Of a DNA stretch of 64,000 nt, positions 22,362 to 34,312 are shown piece by piece. The position numbers and the translations under genes are program-made. Below the pieces are notes generated by a model. The model worked only from the letters and a program-made list of their open reading frames with translations. It made no database searches and was not told the DNA's origin. The stretch spans positions 43,765 to 107,764 of the forward strand of contig BPQB01000100.1 in assembly GCA_019973155.2 (NCBI GenBank). Direction: 5' to 3'. Source of the DNA: Phanerochaete sordida (lineage: Eukaryota; Basidiomycota; Agaricomycetes; Polyporales; Phanerochaetaceae). Numbering within the stretch: position 1 is the stretch's first letter; each line of letters starts with the position of its first letter.

Positions 22362-24660
22362 ATGCCAGACCGTGTTATCGCTATCGCTCTCAGCGTGCGA
22401 CAGGATGACCACATGGTCACAGATTGCGGTTATAGCCCGCCTAGTGAGTGCACAGAATTGGCGCGATGCGGCGAAGAGCTGACGTGGTCATACCTTAGTG
22501 CCGCTGCTTCGCAGTCTTTGGTCGTTTATCACTGGATCGTGGGATAATAGCGATGAGTACAGCGAGTCGTCCACTGTAAGTACATAATTGTTTTCTCTCG
22601 CGGACGCACAGTGGACTGACAATTGAATGTGATTTCAGGATGACCCGATTCGGGTTCTGCTTTCGAGAGCAGATATCCCGGATCACCGCATTCCCATCAC
22701 CGCTGAGAGGCCTCCCTGGCCTGTCGACGCAAGCGATCTCATGCGCTACGACGTCATGCGCAGCTCGAACGCGGAAAGAGAGGCGGCCAAGCAGATGCAC
22801 ATAGATCCGCGAACCACCACTCCAAAATTCCGTCTCAGAAGCGAGTTCAGACACGCCGCGTATGCTCGTATGCGAGCGTGGGCAGTTGTACAGCTTTTGA
22901 AGAACGGTGTACAGGCAGACATCCTGCTTCGCACACGCGGCTGGACCAACCGCTTTGCCATCATTCCCGGACCTCTCCCTGGACAATCCTCCGACAACTC
23001 TGTTTCGGGCGTCCCTTTCCAGCGCGCCCACTTCAGTCCAGTCGCCATTCCGTCAGGCGACGCAGACAAGCGATGCTCTGACATGAGCGCCGACGATCTG
23101 CTACGGAGGCTCAACAGTGCGTTTGGAACCGACTACTCCATGGTTCAAGAACTCCAGCGATGCCTCGGTTTTCTGCTCGACGCCCTACCCGACTTCGGGT
23201 ATGCCTACGGAGTTGTGCGACCATACTGGAGGGCCTCGAGATCCGTCTTGTTCCAGCTACCCGAGAGGCTGTACGTGCAGGAGGAGGAGGTCCGCGCGAT
23301 GCGTCGGGAGGCCGTGAGGGAGAACTACTTGAGCAATGTCAAGATACCACCTAGGCGGGTGTGGGACCTCCACAGCAACCGCGTCCTACCGTATCATGTC
23401 CTACCAGCAGCGCCTACCGGCCTATTCCCATACAACTTCTGGACCGTATCTCACAGCTGGGTAGACGACAATGCGCGCGCGCCGATCATCACACCAATCA
23501 ATGCCGGAGCGTGGCCCGTCCCTATCCCGCGTGATACAACACTCGATCACGTCCGCGTGGAGCTCTTAAACTTCGGCGCAGAGTACGTATGGCTCGACGT
23601 TCTTTGTCTACGCCAGGCTGGACGAGCAGAAGATGAGTCACAGCGAAGGAGGGAGTGGAAGCTGGACATTCCTACCATCGGCTTCATCTACTCGCTCCCC
23701 GAGGTTCCTTGCGTCACCTACTTCAACGGCCTTGGACTCCCCTTCGACCCGTCCGACAGCGCGCTATCGTCCAGGCGCCACTGGCTCAAGCGCGTCTGGA
23801 CCGTCCAGGAGACGACTGACAACTGGCTGCCTGGCGGCATGACCGCGTCGTCTTCCGCACGCGCCCGCGCCTTCTTCCACGAGCATCACATGCGCTCCAT
23901 CCTCCCCACCTTCGATCCGCTCGCCGGCAAGCCCTCCACGCTGGTCCTGCGGCTCGCGCGCGCCGTCAAAGAGCTGAGCGCGCGCCACTGCACGTCCGAG
24001 CTCGACCGCGTCTCGTCGCTCGCGTACATTCTCGGCTGCAAGACGCGCCCGCTGTACGACGCGGCGATATCGGCGGACCGCGCGTGGGCGATCCTCCTCA
24101 AGCACCTTCCCGGGATCGTCCGCGCGCAGATCGCGCTGCGCTCCATGCAGTGCGGCCCAGAGCGGCGGGAGGTTCTGCCGGCGTGGCAGGAGTTCCTCGG
24201 CGACTTCGCGATTTGGGAGGTCGACGCGGCCGTGCTGCGGCGTGTGGGCGACCAGTATACGCCGTTGAGGCTCGTCGACCCCTCGTGCCTCGGCGCTGTC
24301 GAGCCCGGGGTGTACTACGAGGATGTCCATCTCGTCGGGCCACTCACAGTCCATAGCGAGGAGCATTTTGATGGTGCAAGGGCGGTGCACGCCACGGTCA
24401 AAGAGCAGGACTTTTTCCGCTTTCGCTGGGACACGAGGCTCCGATTCAAAAACGTTGTAGGCGGCCCCTTTGATTCAGATGCAATGTACATGCTTCGGCA
24501 GACACGATTGAAGGTCACCATTATCCTTCAGGTGCTTGGTAAGCGCGCTATCGATGGCTGCACGACATTTGTGGTCGTCAGGCATGGTGCTATCCTGGAT
24601 GACTACGACCAGGCATCGTTCTCCTATTCGCCGCTTGTGCGCATCATGTATCAGTCGTAG
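22362..24660 (+). CDS. HET-like domain protein (paralogue H4), about 726 aa
   Basis: Exons 22362-22443 (82 nt, phase 1), 22499-22575 (77 nt) and 22639-24660; the first two have exactly the sizes found in H2. The first exon starts MPDRVIAIALSV. The long exon carries RVLLSRADIPD, an ARMRAWAVVQLL helix, then the HET core: WTVSHSWVDDNAR, FGAEYVWLDVLCLRQAG, WKLDIPTIGFIYSLPE, TYFNGLGLPFDPS, HWLKRVWTVQETTDNWLPGG. The C-terminus (LGAVEPGVYYEDVHLVGPL) is nearly the same as in H2, so the two are the most recent duplicates in the array. The 3' half is much more GC3-rich than the first exons. No defects are seen. Confidence 0.87.
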
Positions 24661-25713
24661 CAGAGTATATCATACACGGCTTGGCAGATTGACGCTGTAA
24701 GTCCGTGCTATGATTTTGAGGGTAGACGTGCAAGTGGTACAGTACCTTGAGATCTCCACCATTGGTTTCATCTACCAGCATCTACCCCGCCTCCTTTGTC
24801 CTCAGCTTACCCGTCTGACGAGATACGACAGACATCACGATACACATCTTGGACGTAGCCCGTCTTGAGAGTCAGTGGCGCTGCAGAGCCGTCTCCGCGA
24901 CTGCGTCTGGCCCGGACCGAGCCACTGACGCTTCGCAGGCGTCCTCATGCCTACGAGCTCAGTCGAAGCGAAGTACTCCGTGCCATATTTGCCATCTACC
25001 CGCAGCAGCTCAACGCGATAAGGGCCAAGTCAAGATGATATGCACACTTGTTAACGTACTTGTCAATAACCTAGCCATGGAAGCGATTCCTGGCGAAGGG
25101 CAACGCGCTGCGCATTATCGAATAGAGGAGCATCAAAATGACCCGCGATGGCTGGTACCTGTCCACATGGACCATGGTGGGTCGGGTTCCCGTTATAGAT
25201 TCCTCACCGGATGGCGCACGAGGTCTGACATTGGCTTCACACCCACGGGAGGATGGAATGCACAGCACACTGACAAGTTTCAGAGTCAATATTCGTGCCC
25301 GTCACACTGACCTTAAATCATGCTATATGGAGCGCATTGATCGCCGTTGACTCATGGGCAAATGCTTTGTAGAGTGCACGCACATACCGCCGGCACAAGA
25401 ACGATGTTCTGCTCGTGCTCCACGAACGATGACATTGATACGAGTCATATAGATCAGAGCTTCTCGTGTTGTAATCACACGTGAGGCTTAACATCTGTCA
25501 CAAGATTACGGTCCTGTATGATATTCTCCCATGCAGCACCGGATCTCGTATCTGCCGACGGCCAACCAGCCAGTTGGAATCCAAATACAGTCGAATTGTC
25601 GTTAGGGCAGAAAAGGCGTTGCGCGTCTTATATCGTTTGCCATTGCCGATAGTCCTCGGCACCTCTGGCCCACAGCGGTTGATCCATAGTCCTTAACACA
25701 CCCCGCTCTCAGT
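24661..25713. other. gap with a short HET-like relic
   Basis: Mostly featureless. At about 24745-24775 a string translating as LEISTIGFIYQ matches the family motif KLDIPTIGFIYS (about 23 of 30 bases agree with H2), which suggests the eroded remains of another HET copy. The rest shows no gene. Confidence 0.35.
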
Positions 25714-27905
25714 ATGCCGCCCATTATTACCTCTATAACTCTCAAGGTGGTCAATCAGTCTGTCTGCTACAGTGGTGCTACATACAGCAACAGTGAGCAG
25801 CCTGCGCAATCGAATTAGTTGGCATGTGCGAAATAATTTGAACGGATGGTAGTGCTTGTACCCGCAACAGACGGCGTTGAGTGCATGGGGAATACAGAAA
25901 TTCAAGCGGTGAGTGGCATGCACGCGGACTGTAAGTTCATCGGCAGCTCAACATCCAGTATAACGTGCAGGGTACATTGATATTTTTGCTCGGAGGGCCG
26001 AAGGACGTTTGGATTCGCGCGCCGGAGCCACCTTGGCTGACGCAGATATCTGAAAGCCGGAAAACGAGACAAAGCTCCCTTTCTGACGATCTGAGATGCT
26101 CCAGCGCCGCCCGGGATCGCTTGAAGACATGGGCTATCGTTCAACTTGCAAAGAACGGTGTGAGAGACGATATTCTATTCCGACGCGGCACGGGCGAGTG
26201 CATTCCACTTATCCCCACACCGCTGTCGATGAAGTATCACCACCTATCACACACCCCAGTCCCGCTACAGAAAATTAACTACAATCTTTTTGCCATACCA
26301 CCCGCTCTTGCAAATAGGCGATGCAATGACATGAACGAAGCTGGGTTGCTCACCGAGCTGAACAGAATACTCAAGCCCCGCTCCATGCAATCCCAGACAT
26401 TTCGCTGCATGACATATCTCCTTCAAACGTGTTATGACCTGGGCTCCGCTTATGGCATGGTACGCCCGTACTGGGAAACTAGCCTTCACTCGCTACCGGA
26501 AATTCTGGCACGTCAAAAAGCTGTCGATGCGGAGATGCGACGAGGTGCTGTAGAAGACGGCTATTTGAAGCACGCGAATATCCCTCCCCGCAGAGTCTGG
26601 GACCTCTACAGTAACCGCGTCCTTCCTTATTATATTCTACCCCTCCCTCCGGAGAGCAATGTTTCCGACCGTCTCTGGCCAGTATCACATAGCTGGCAGG
26701 ACCCCAGTAACAGCAAATTGGTCGGCACGCACATCAATTGCGGCGCATGGCCGGTCCCTATCCCCCGCACCACAACTCTCCATCATGTCCGTGTCGAACT
26801 ACTGAACCTCGGCGCAGAGTACGTCTGGCTAGATGTACTTTGTCTTCGCCAGATTGGAAGGAAAGAAGACGAGCCCGCGAGAATCCACGAGTGGAAGCTC
26901 GATATTCCTACCATCGGCTACATCTACGCTACGCGTGGTGTTCCGTGCATCACATACTTCAACGGGCTCGGACTTCCTTTCGATCCATCCAGCGCCGCAC
27001 GACAGTCCACGCGCCACTGGCTTCAGCGTGTTTGGACTGTGCAGGAGACAACGCATGATTGGCTTCCCGGGGGTCTGACAACATCCCTGGACGCAAATGC
27101 TGCAGGATTCTTTGACGAGTATCATGCTCGGGCGATTGTCCGGCGAACATTGAACTCGAATCATTGTTCCGAAGGCGAGCTGCACGATATCGCCCGCATC
27201 CTCAAAGAGCGCTGCTCCGAGAAAGCGCTGGACAAAGTATCATCTATCCCCTATATCCTTGGGTGCGCAACGCGTCCGCTATACGAATCGACGATGTCTC
27301 CAGACCTTGCATGGGCGGTTCTACTCAAACATCTCTCCGCGGCGCAGCGCGGCTCAATCTCTCTCCGTCACATCGATCGGCATCGACAGCAGTCTACCAT
27401 CCTCCCCACATGGCAGGAGTTCCTCGAGGACTTCTCCACAACAAAGCAGTCAGATTACGACTTGACTCGCTCAGTACCATTGCAACTCGCGGACTGGTCG
27501 CCCATCGGAGCTCCTGAACCCGGGGAATACTGGGATCGTGACGAGTGTGCGGGCCCATTTGTCATCACAAGCCATACAATACACCCCACAGACGTCTCGG
27601 TCATCATGACACACCAGAATAATGGAGACCAAGGGACCAGTAGGGGTGACCCAAATGAGAAATATCAGCTTTCCGTCGTTGTCAGTTCCCCTTTCGATTG
27701 CAAAGCAACATATTTTCTACGGCGTCTGCGAGGCGATGCCTTGTCCATCTTTCAGATCCTTGGGGAGCGCACGATGGAACAGGAGCGCGCATTTTGGGTA
27801 CAGCGGTGTGGAATTGCTTACTTGCAAAATGATACTATTATCGACGGAGAAGTAGTTTTCCAGGGGGCGATGCCCGTCGTGTTTGTGCACACTAATGGGC
27901 AATAG
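25714..27905 (+). CDS. HET-like domain protein (paralogue H5), about 700 aa; exon 2 acceptor unclear
   Basis: The first exon, 25714-25792, has 79 nt and ends in phase 1 exactly like H3 (MPPIITSITLKV...). A second exon ending at 25908 before GTGAGT is expected. The aligned acceptor of H3 (ATCTAG) is here TTGAACG with no AG, and earlier AG sites lead to a stop. Translation may therefore begin at the in-frame ATG 25846. The long exon starts near 25971 (IFLLGGPKDVW) and is intact to the stop at 27903-27905: VSHSWQD, LGAEYVWLDVLCLRQIG, WKLDIPTIGYIYATRG, TYFNGLGLPFDPS, HWLQRVWTVQETTHDWLPGG. It shares the VSHSWQD version of the core with H1. The family call is firm; whether the 5' end is functional is open. 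Confidence 0.78.
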
Positions 27906-28000
27906 ATATGCTAATGTATTGTTGACCTGCGGCGACAAACTCTACCGCTAGAAAGCACCAGCCCATACACTTGCTTCCTGTCCTCGACCTTGCCCCGTGC

Positions 28001-28830
28001 TTACGCAACCAGACCAACCTTGAACTTATTTCCATCAACGATCTCCTGGCGGCGCGCAATGAGCGCATCGAGGTCCCAGTGGCAGTAGACATCACGCCCT
28101 GCGAGCCATTCGCGTCGCTCGCGCATGAGCCACGGTAGCTTGTACGCGGGGAGCGCAAGCATATCGTCCAGATCGAGCTTGGGCATGAGCGACGCGGCCA
28201 TGTCCGTCCTGACTAGGCCCGAGTGCGCTGCGTGCGTGAGCGCACCGTGATCGCCGTGTTCGTGGCCGAGCCACTCGGCAAGCCTGAACACCGCAAGCTT
28301 CACGATCTACAAGTGCAATCAGATTAGCAGCACAGCGCGCCAGAGGCGCGGGTGCGTACCGAGTACGCGGAGTATAGCGACATGAAGCTGACGGCACCGT
28401 CGGTCGGGACGTTCACGACTGTCTTCACGTCGTAGCACGCGACGAGCAGCGACAGGAGCACGCGCATAGCAATATGCGTCCCGCGAACGTTCAGTTCGGA
28501 CGCGTGCCAGGTCGCTGTCCGCGACGAGTGCCTTGGACTAGAGGTAGCCCTCGTTGTTGATCACGATGTCGGCGGGTCCGAGCGTGTGCTGGACCTTGTG
28601 GGAGGTAATGGTAACCTGAGCATTGTGATAACCTGAGCATCGCTCACAACGAAGGTCCACAGGCTTAGGCTTACGCGCCCCGCGGAGAGATACGCGATCT
28701 TCGTCACCGCCGCACGACAACCGCGCGCGAAAAGCGTGACCCAGCGGCACCGCCTACCACCACCGCGACGACTTTCGCCTGGCCGAGGTTGCGCGAAGCG
28801 CCCGTTGGAAGGACGTTCGTGCCGCTTAGG
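28001..28830 (-). pseudogene. decayed short-chain dehydrogenase/reductase
   Basis: Read on the minus strand, pieces of an SDR enzyme appear in order but in different frames. They are TGASRNLGQA (the Rossmann TGxxxGxG region, near 28800), ITSHKVQHTLGPADIVINNEGYL (strand 4, near 28600), LNVRGTHIAMRVLL, a VVNVPTDGAVSF segment and YSIVKLAVFRLAEW (YxxxK). A C-terminal SGLVRTDMA and a tail with ERREWLAGRDVY end at the TAA 28001-28003. One intron (GTACGC..TTGTAG) fits between the last two blocks. Frame changes between the first blocks and loss of the usual catalytic Ser (NVSS became NVPT) indicate inactivation. The family normally performs NAD(P)H-dependent oxidoreduction in the cytosol. Confidence 0.6.
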
Positions 28831-30596
28831 TTGGCATTTGGTGGTCTCATTCGAGAGGGGGGGAGAGGTAGACTTCATGCATGCTGGTGAAGAGGACGTC
28901 TTCGCCTGAGCAGCAGGAGAAGTCCAAGACGCAGAGCGACACGGTGGAGCGTACCAAGTAATTCAATGGCATGACATTCCGAGAGCAGGTAGGGGCCCTT
29001 GACACCCGTTTACTTGCGGCAGATTATATACGCGTAGATTACTGCGATAAATCCCCAGATTGACGCATTCCTTCTGCGCGGGGCGCATATGCCGCCCTTC
29101 GTTGAGTGCGGAGAGAGTCACAGTTTTCGCCGCGTCTGGCATCACGGCGGCCAATGGCTCGCAGGAGCCTCCGAATCTTTGGGCAGGTTAGAACTTGGTG
29201 GACGCGTCATTCGATGGCATCGCACGGAGTATCGAAAGCTGAGAGGCAGGCCTAAATTTTGATGTTCATCTGAGTTCGCAGCTCGGCATGGTATCCTGGT
29301 AGAAGTACGTACCGGAAAGACCTGCACAGCCAGGCGTATGTGTTTACGTCGCCTCGGGGATAGACTCGAAGCCAGCAGGCCCAGCACGTGGTGGTGCTGT
29401 TGAGAGCATCGGAGCAGCTTTAGCGTCAGCACTGCGTCTATCTTACGTAAGGTTTAGACTAATGCTTGGTAAGCTCCCTTTGTTACCGCCTTTCAACATT
29501 TAAACACCGACTCAACACAGGCTTACCTTACCTTACTTACCCTCACTTGTTCACATTTGCCTGGTCTTTAGTATACCCGGACTGCCTACGTACATTCGCA
29601 CGAAAAGCCATTCCACCAGGCCAGACGCAGGCCGTTCCAGAAGATGGCATAGCAGGTGAGTTAAACATACGCTACCGGCGCAAGACGACGCTGACCTTCA
29701 ATCAGCATGCATGATGCGGCAGGCTCGATCTCACTGCACCGCACTTCGTGAGCTGCGCATCGACGCCTAGAACCACTTATGGTACCTGACGACCGCCTGG
29801 TGTGCGTACCGGCTCCTCGACGAGATTATGCCGCGCCGCTCGATGCAGAAGACGCGTGGTTGCATCCTGAGCCGACTACTAGTATGACGTGGGATTCGCG
29901 CCCGCCTTTGCACCCCTCCACCCACGCGCTGTTGTCCACTTGTGGCGTAATTTGCGCGCAATCCGCGTGCTAATCGGTGGACAGGCCCCGAGGCCTCGAC
30001 ATTCGCGCGCCGCTCCCGTATTCCGATGCGGCGTCGGCCTCGGAGCTTACGTGACAGGATAGGTGCGCCATCTCAGAGTTCCGGTACATGATAGCTGATC
30101 TCGTCTTCTAGGCATACCCGGCCTTTCAGCAGCCCGCGTGGCAATCGTAAGAAGCACGCATTTGCTCGCGCCCTTCTGCTTAATCCCCTCGCGAGTCGCG
30201 AGTGACATTGGCTTCGACCAGCCGCGCGATGAGAGGGCGGTTCCTGGGATGCAACGGGGGAGTCGAGATTGTGCGTATCTGTCATCTCTCATGCCGCTCG
30301 GACCAGTTGAACTTCGACTAGGCTCGTGCTTTGACTGCGAAACAATTTGAGGCGCGCCGTGCGCGCCAGGCAAGGTTTGCGCGGATACTCCGCTCGAAGG
30401 GACAGCTGCCAGAGCACTATCTCGAGTGCTCACGCGTGGCGACTTACATATGTACGTGCAACTAAACATTGCTCTCGGTATTTCTGTCTGACTCGAGTGG
30501 TGCATGATCTTTAGGTATCAACGCCGCTGCCCTGGCGAAAATATCATTCCGTAGCCACATATCACTACCAAGACCAATCCTTCGAACGGTACCAGC
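28831..30596. other. long gap without a supported gene
   Basis: About 1.8 kb. I see no gene, no clear repeat and no RNA gene. The right end is the 3' flank of the minus-strand actinoporin-like copy 1. Confidence 0.4.
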
Positions 30597-31296
30597 TCAA
30601 GCGACGAGAATCTGCTTCACAACAAACAGTGTCTCCGCTCCAGGAGCAGCCGAGACATTAATCCTGAATTTGGCCGGCTTCCCGTCCTTGTCCTTCCCCT
30701 CGAAGATGTCGTTCGAGGTGAGCGAGCCGCCCTCGGCGCTCGCGACGTTGTAACCGTCGACCGCCTTGCTCGATTGGACGACGCCGGCCTTGTACGCGCC
30801 GAACTGGGGGTTAGTCCAGCCCTGTGCGTCCGCCGCGCAACTGGTAAGATTCTTTGGACACAAAGGACTTGGCCGAGAAAGAACTCACGAGCGCGATATC
30901 GTAGTAATGCTTGTCATCGAGCGACACGCGGAATGTGTTCCCGCCAGAAACGCCAGTCAGGATGGTGCCGTCGCCGTTGCAGCACGAGAAGACGAGCTGC
31001 TCGAAGCCGCTGAAACCGCCGGGGGCGGTCCAGTAGCGGCCGGAGTCGAAGTACGTTCCCTCGAGCAGCATGTCGAACTGCGTCTCGTTCTTGATCGTGC
31101 ACTGAATCCAGCGGTGCTTGTCCTTGAGGTCCTTGGGAGGCTCAGGAATGAGCTTCTTGGCGACCTATGAAGCATCGAGTGCGCTCGTCAGTGTTCCTGG
31201 TGGCCATTCAGCGCAGTGAAGAACACATACCTCGCCGACCTTCACGGCGAGCTCGGCACCGGTGATGATAGTCGTGACAATCGAGATAATTGACAT
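30597..31296 (-). CDS. actinoporin-like (cytolysin/lectin fold) protein, copy 1, 188 aa
   Basis: Exons on minus: 31296-31231 (66 nt), 31164-30889 (276 nt), 30821-30597 (225 nt), with GTATGT/ATAG and GTGAGT/CAG borders. The first exon encodes a 22-residue hydrophobic, helix-prone N-terminus. The second holds the motifs KNETQFD, YFDSGRYW, TAPGGFSG and a Gly-rich turn; the third starts GWTNP and ends VVKQILVA. This order resembles the actinoporin-like fold (N-terminal amphipathic helix plus beta sandwich), known for membrane-active proteins. The assignment rests on motif resemblance only. No secretion signal is evident, so it is likely cytosolic. The sequence looks intact. It is the only copy on minus, head-to-head with copy 2 across 1.24 kb. 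SCC in exon 2 is shared only with copy 2. Confidence 0.7.
31231..31296 (-). other. exon 1 of copy 1: membrane-insertion-type helix
   Basis: The exon boundary falls exactly after the hydrophobic N-terminal helix and before the predicted beta domain, as in the other four copies. Confidence 0.5.
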
Positions 31297-31364
31297 GGTG
31301 CGTGCAGAAAGTCTTGCACACTGGTGAGTGGCTTCTTGACGACATTTCGGCCAGACCCCGCTCG

Positions 31365-31372
31365 TATAAATA
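31365..31372 (-). promoter_or_regulatory. TATA box of copy 1
   Basis: TATTTATA on the minus strand, about 70 bp before the ATG at 31296, set in AAGGTATTTATAC. Copy 3 has the same core and copy 2 a variant (AAGGTACTTATAC). Confidence 0.6.
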
Positions 31373-31879
31373 CCTTGGAACAGCGTTGAGTGAGATCATC
31401 TCAACAGAGAGTGCATAACATAATAGGATGGTAGCATTCGCAGCTTCTACTGACCTCTTCCCTTCAGTGCAACCCGGAGACTGTCACAAAATCGACAGGC
31501 AAATTGGTATTATTTACAGGCACAAAGTTCCGTGAGCCAAGCGGTCGCATGCTCCGGCTACGCGTACCTTGCACGTTCCAGGGGCAACGACTGTCGCAAC
31601 GGACATCCCTCAGCCACGATTTTCTATTGTCACTCTGCTGCTTATGCGATTCACGCGGCCTATGCACACACACTGTCGAGAGCACCCACATGGTAGGCGA
31701 GGCGCGGTGCCGAGGCTGTCTGCGCGTCTTGTTCCCGTGACACCGGAGCCCTTCCGCAGCCGCCGCGCTTGCTGAATCCATGACCGCTGGCCCACGCGGA
31801 TCAATGCCACCGAACCTGCCTTCGAAGGCGCACGTCGGAGACAGCCGCGGAGCTCAGTAAATGCCAGCATGCTGTGCGT

Positions 31880-32035
31880 GAGAGTGAGCGCCGAGATGTC
31901 GAAGAATCTGCCAAGGGTTGTCCAAGGGTCCGAGCGCTACGAAAGCGAACATCGCTGATCCTGTCTGGTCGGCTCATAGCAGCCTCCGCGGTAGCATACT
32001 CACCTGCGATCGGCCCATCGGACTGGAATGCGCGG
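31880..32035 (+). repeat. cluster intergenic repeat, unit A
   Basis: A segment of about 150 bp including CCAAGGGTTGTCCAAGGGTC (31911-31930) and GCGATCGGCCCA. Diverged relatives lie at 33565-33700, 38205-38365 and, inverted, at 35640-35700. It appears to be co-duplicated spacer from the expansion of the gene cluster. Confidence 0.55.
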
Positions 32036-32466
32036 ACGAGACAGAAGCTCGAGACGTTGACTTAGTTCGAGACGTGCTCGGAAATTTTCTTCGCGGGCGT
32101 CAGGTAAATTACTTGCTTTGTACAGAATGCCTGTCCAGAGCAAAGCGTGACGCCAAGACGAGGACGCATACATCCGCCGTGCGCAAGATTTATTGGGAGA
32201 GTATATAATGTTAAAGCATGACGCTGAAAGCGTACCTTCAGCATGGCTACGTGCAGTAGAGCTATAGATGAGAATCATCGCATGTGAAAAAAAAGTACCT
32301 TCTGCTAGGCGGCACACATACCGTGTTTTTGCGCTTTGTCGCAAACTCAAAGAAGCGTGCTGAATGCAGGCAGCAGTAGCCACTGCGAATGGTTCGATCC
32401 ATGTCGTGCAATACCTTCTGGCGAACCACAAATGAGTCTGCGCTCTTGGGCGAACTCACAAGGTAC

Positions 32467-32471
32467 TTATA
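32467..32471 (+). promoter_or_regulatory. TATA-like element of copy 2
   Basis: TTATA within AAGGTACTTATACC, about 70 bp before the ATG 32539, matching in position and context the TATA boxes of copies 1 and 3. Confidence 0.45.
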
Positions 32472-32538
32472 CCGGCAAAGGTTCTGATAGTATCATTCAG
32501 CAACTACTCTCCAGTGTGCAAAGCGTTCTACGACCATC

Positions 32539-33243
32539 ATGTCTAAAGCTGTTGTCAAGATTCTTTCTACCATCATCACTGGCGCTGAGCTTGCCGGCAA
32601 GGTTGGCGATGTATGTGTTCCTCTATATCTGTCAAAACCACACAATCACTCTAACGATTACACTCTCTGCGACCCAGGTTGCCAAGCAAGTCGTTCCCGC
32701 GCCGTCTGCGGACCTCAAGGACAAGCATCGTTGGGTTCAGTGCACAGTCAAGAACGAGACGCAGTTTGACCTGCTGCTCGAGGACACCTACTTCGACTCC
32801 GGCCGCTACTGGACCGCCCCTGGCGGATTCAGCGGCTTCGCGCAGATGGTATTCTCCTGCTGCAATGGGGACAACACCGTCCTCACCGGGGTTTCCGGCG
32901 GCTGTGCTTTCCGCATCTCTCTCGATGATCAGAACTACTATGATATTTCCCTGGTAAGTGGGTCAATTTACAGCCTTGTATCCTGTGTAGCTTACAGTTC
33001 GCTTTGCAAATTGCACAGGGCTGGACGAACCCCGAGCTTGGGGCGTTCAAGGCTGGAGTCGTTCAGTCGGCCAAGGGCGTCGACGGCTACAATGCCGCGA
33101 CTCCGGTGGGCGCGGCGCTCACCTCGGATGTAGTCTTCCAGGGCAAGGACAAGGACGGCAATCCTGCCAAGTTCAGGATCAATGTTTCAGCTGCTCCGGG
33201 TCAGGAGACGCTGTACGTTGTCAAGCAGATCCTCGTCGCCTGA
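32539..33243 (+). CDS. actinoporin-like protein, copy 2, 190 aa
   Basis: Exons 32539-32610 (72 nt), 32678-32953 (276 nt), 33019-33243 (225 nt), with GTATGT/CCAG and GTAAGT/ACAG borders. The first exon is two codons longer than in the other copies. The motif order is the same: hydrophobic N-terminal helix, KNETQFD, YFDSGRYW, GVSGGCAF, then GWTNP and a KQILVA end. Stop at 33241-33243. It shares the SCC pair in exon 2 with copy 1, while most exon 3 residues (GQETLYVV) are shared with copy 3. That is a mosaic pattern that could reflect gene conversion. Intact. Confidence 0.72.
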
Positions 33244-33564
33244 GCTTGGAGTGTCAGAAGGAATGGTCTTAGTGTTACACAGCTATGGAATGACGTTTGT
33301 ACGGCTGCTCTGGTTTTGAACTGTGTACTCGACGAGTATGCGTCTACGAAATTTTGCACAAGTGTTTAAAGGAATATTTGAATCGACCTTGAACAGAGCG
33401 TACCCAATTTGTCCAGGCCTAAATGGTAGCGGTTGCGCAAATACAAGTTATCAACAACCATACCCTCAAGATCCCACCTTCAACACAGTCATTTGTAGCG
33501 TACATGCTCGAACAGGCACTGTGCACCCAAGTGAGGCTCGCTGGAGTATGCGCCGGCGCCGGCA

Positions 33565-33700
33565 CCGACGTATCGGACAATCTCCCAAGGGTCGTACAAG
33601 GGGCCTCGCGCTACCAGTGAATACGTCGCTGGTTGTGATCAGCCGATCGGAAGTAGCTGTTGTGGTCGCATTTCTTCGCGCGATCGGCCCACCGAGCAGG
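33565..33700 (+). repeat. cluster intergenic repeat, unit B
   Basis: A diverged relative of unit A: CCCAAGGGTCGTACAAGGGG near 33583-33602, then GCGCTACC and GCGATCGGCCCACC, in the same order as in unit A. It has the same orientation relative to the following gene copy. Confidence 0.5.
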
Positions 33701-34233
33701 AGTACACTGCTAGGATGCATGCTCGTCAGACGTTTACCATGCGCAGATACAATCCAGTACGCAGACACCATTGAACTATATCGCCTATAATGCACTCTTA
33801 ATGCAGCAAGGAAAAAAAAGAAATCTGGAAGCTTAAACAAAATCGCGATCGCGTGCGATCAATTGATTATACGCACGCCATTGCTCGTCTGTTCGGAAGA
33901 AACACAAGCGTGAGCCTGTGTGCGACGGCTCTACGACAACATGACATGGTGCGACTCGGGTAATCGAACGTTCTATCGTGCATAGAGCTGAGCGCAGTGG
34001 CATGATTCCCTGGCGAACCGTGTTTCTGTATCCGGAGTATGAGGCGAGTGCTTGGGTCTGAATCCGAAGCCGAACGAGCTACCTGAAACAAAATAGCGTT
34101 CTGGTTGGTATGAGAACATCTTGCGCTTTTGGGTAGCTCAAGGAATGTGCACGAGATGGTGCGAATGATACAATACAATATACCCGATGTCGCACCACAG
34201 GTTAACCAGCGCCAGCGAGTGACTTCTCTTTGA

Positions 34234-34241
34234 TATTTATA
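34234..34241 (+). promoter_or_regulatory. TATA box of copy 3
   Basis: TATTTATA, about 72 bp before the ATG 34313, the same core as copy 1. Confidence 0.6.
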
Positions 34242-34312
34242 CTGGCTCTGAAGCTCCTACAAGACCTCGTCCAGCAGCCACTTTCCGGTGTGCCAGACTT
34301 CCTACGAGCAGC

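Larger units (their letters stand above)
31297..32538. other. divergent intergenic region of copies 1 and 2
   Basis: No gene. It holds the promoters of both divergent copies and, at 31911-31930, the intergenic repeat CCAAGGGTTGTCCAAGGGTC that recurs between the other copies. Confidence 0.5.
33244..34312. other. intergenic between copies 2 and 3
   Basis: No gene is visible. It contains the second intergenic repeat unit (about 33565-33700) and the copy 3 promoter. Confidence 0.45.
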
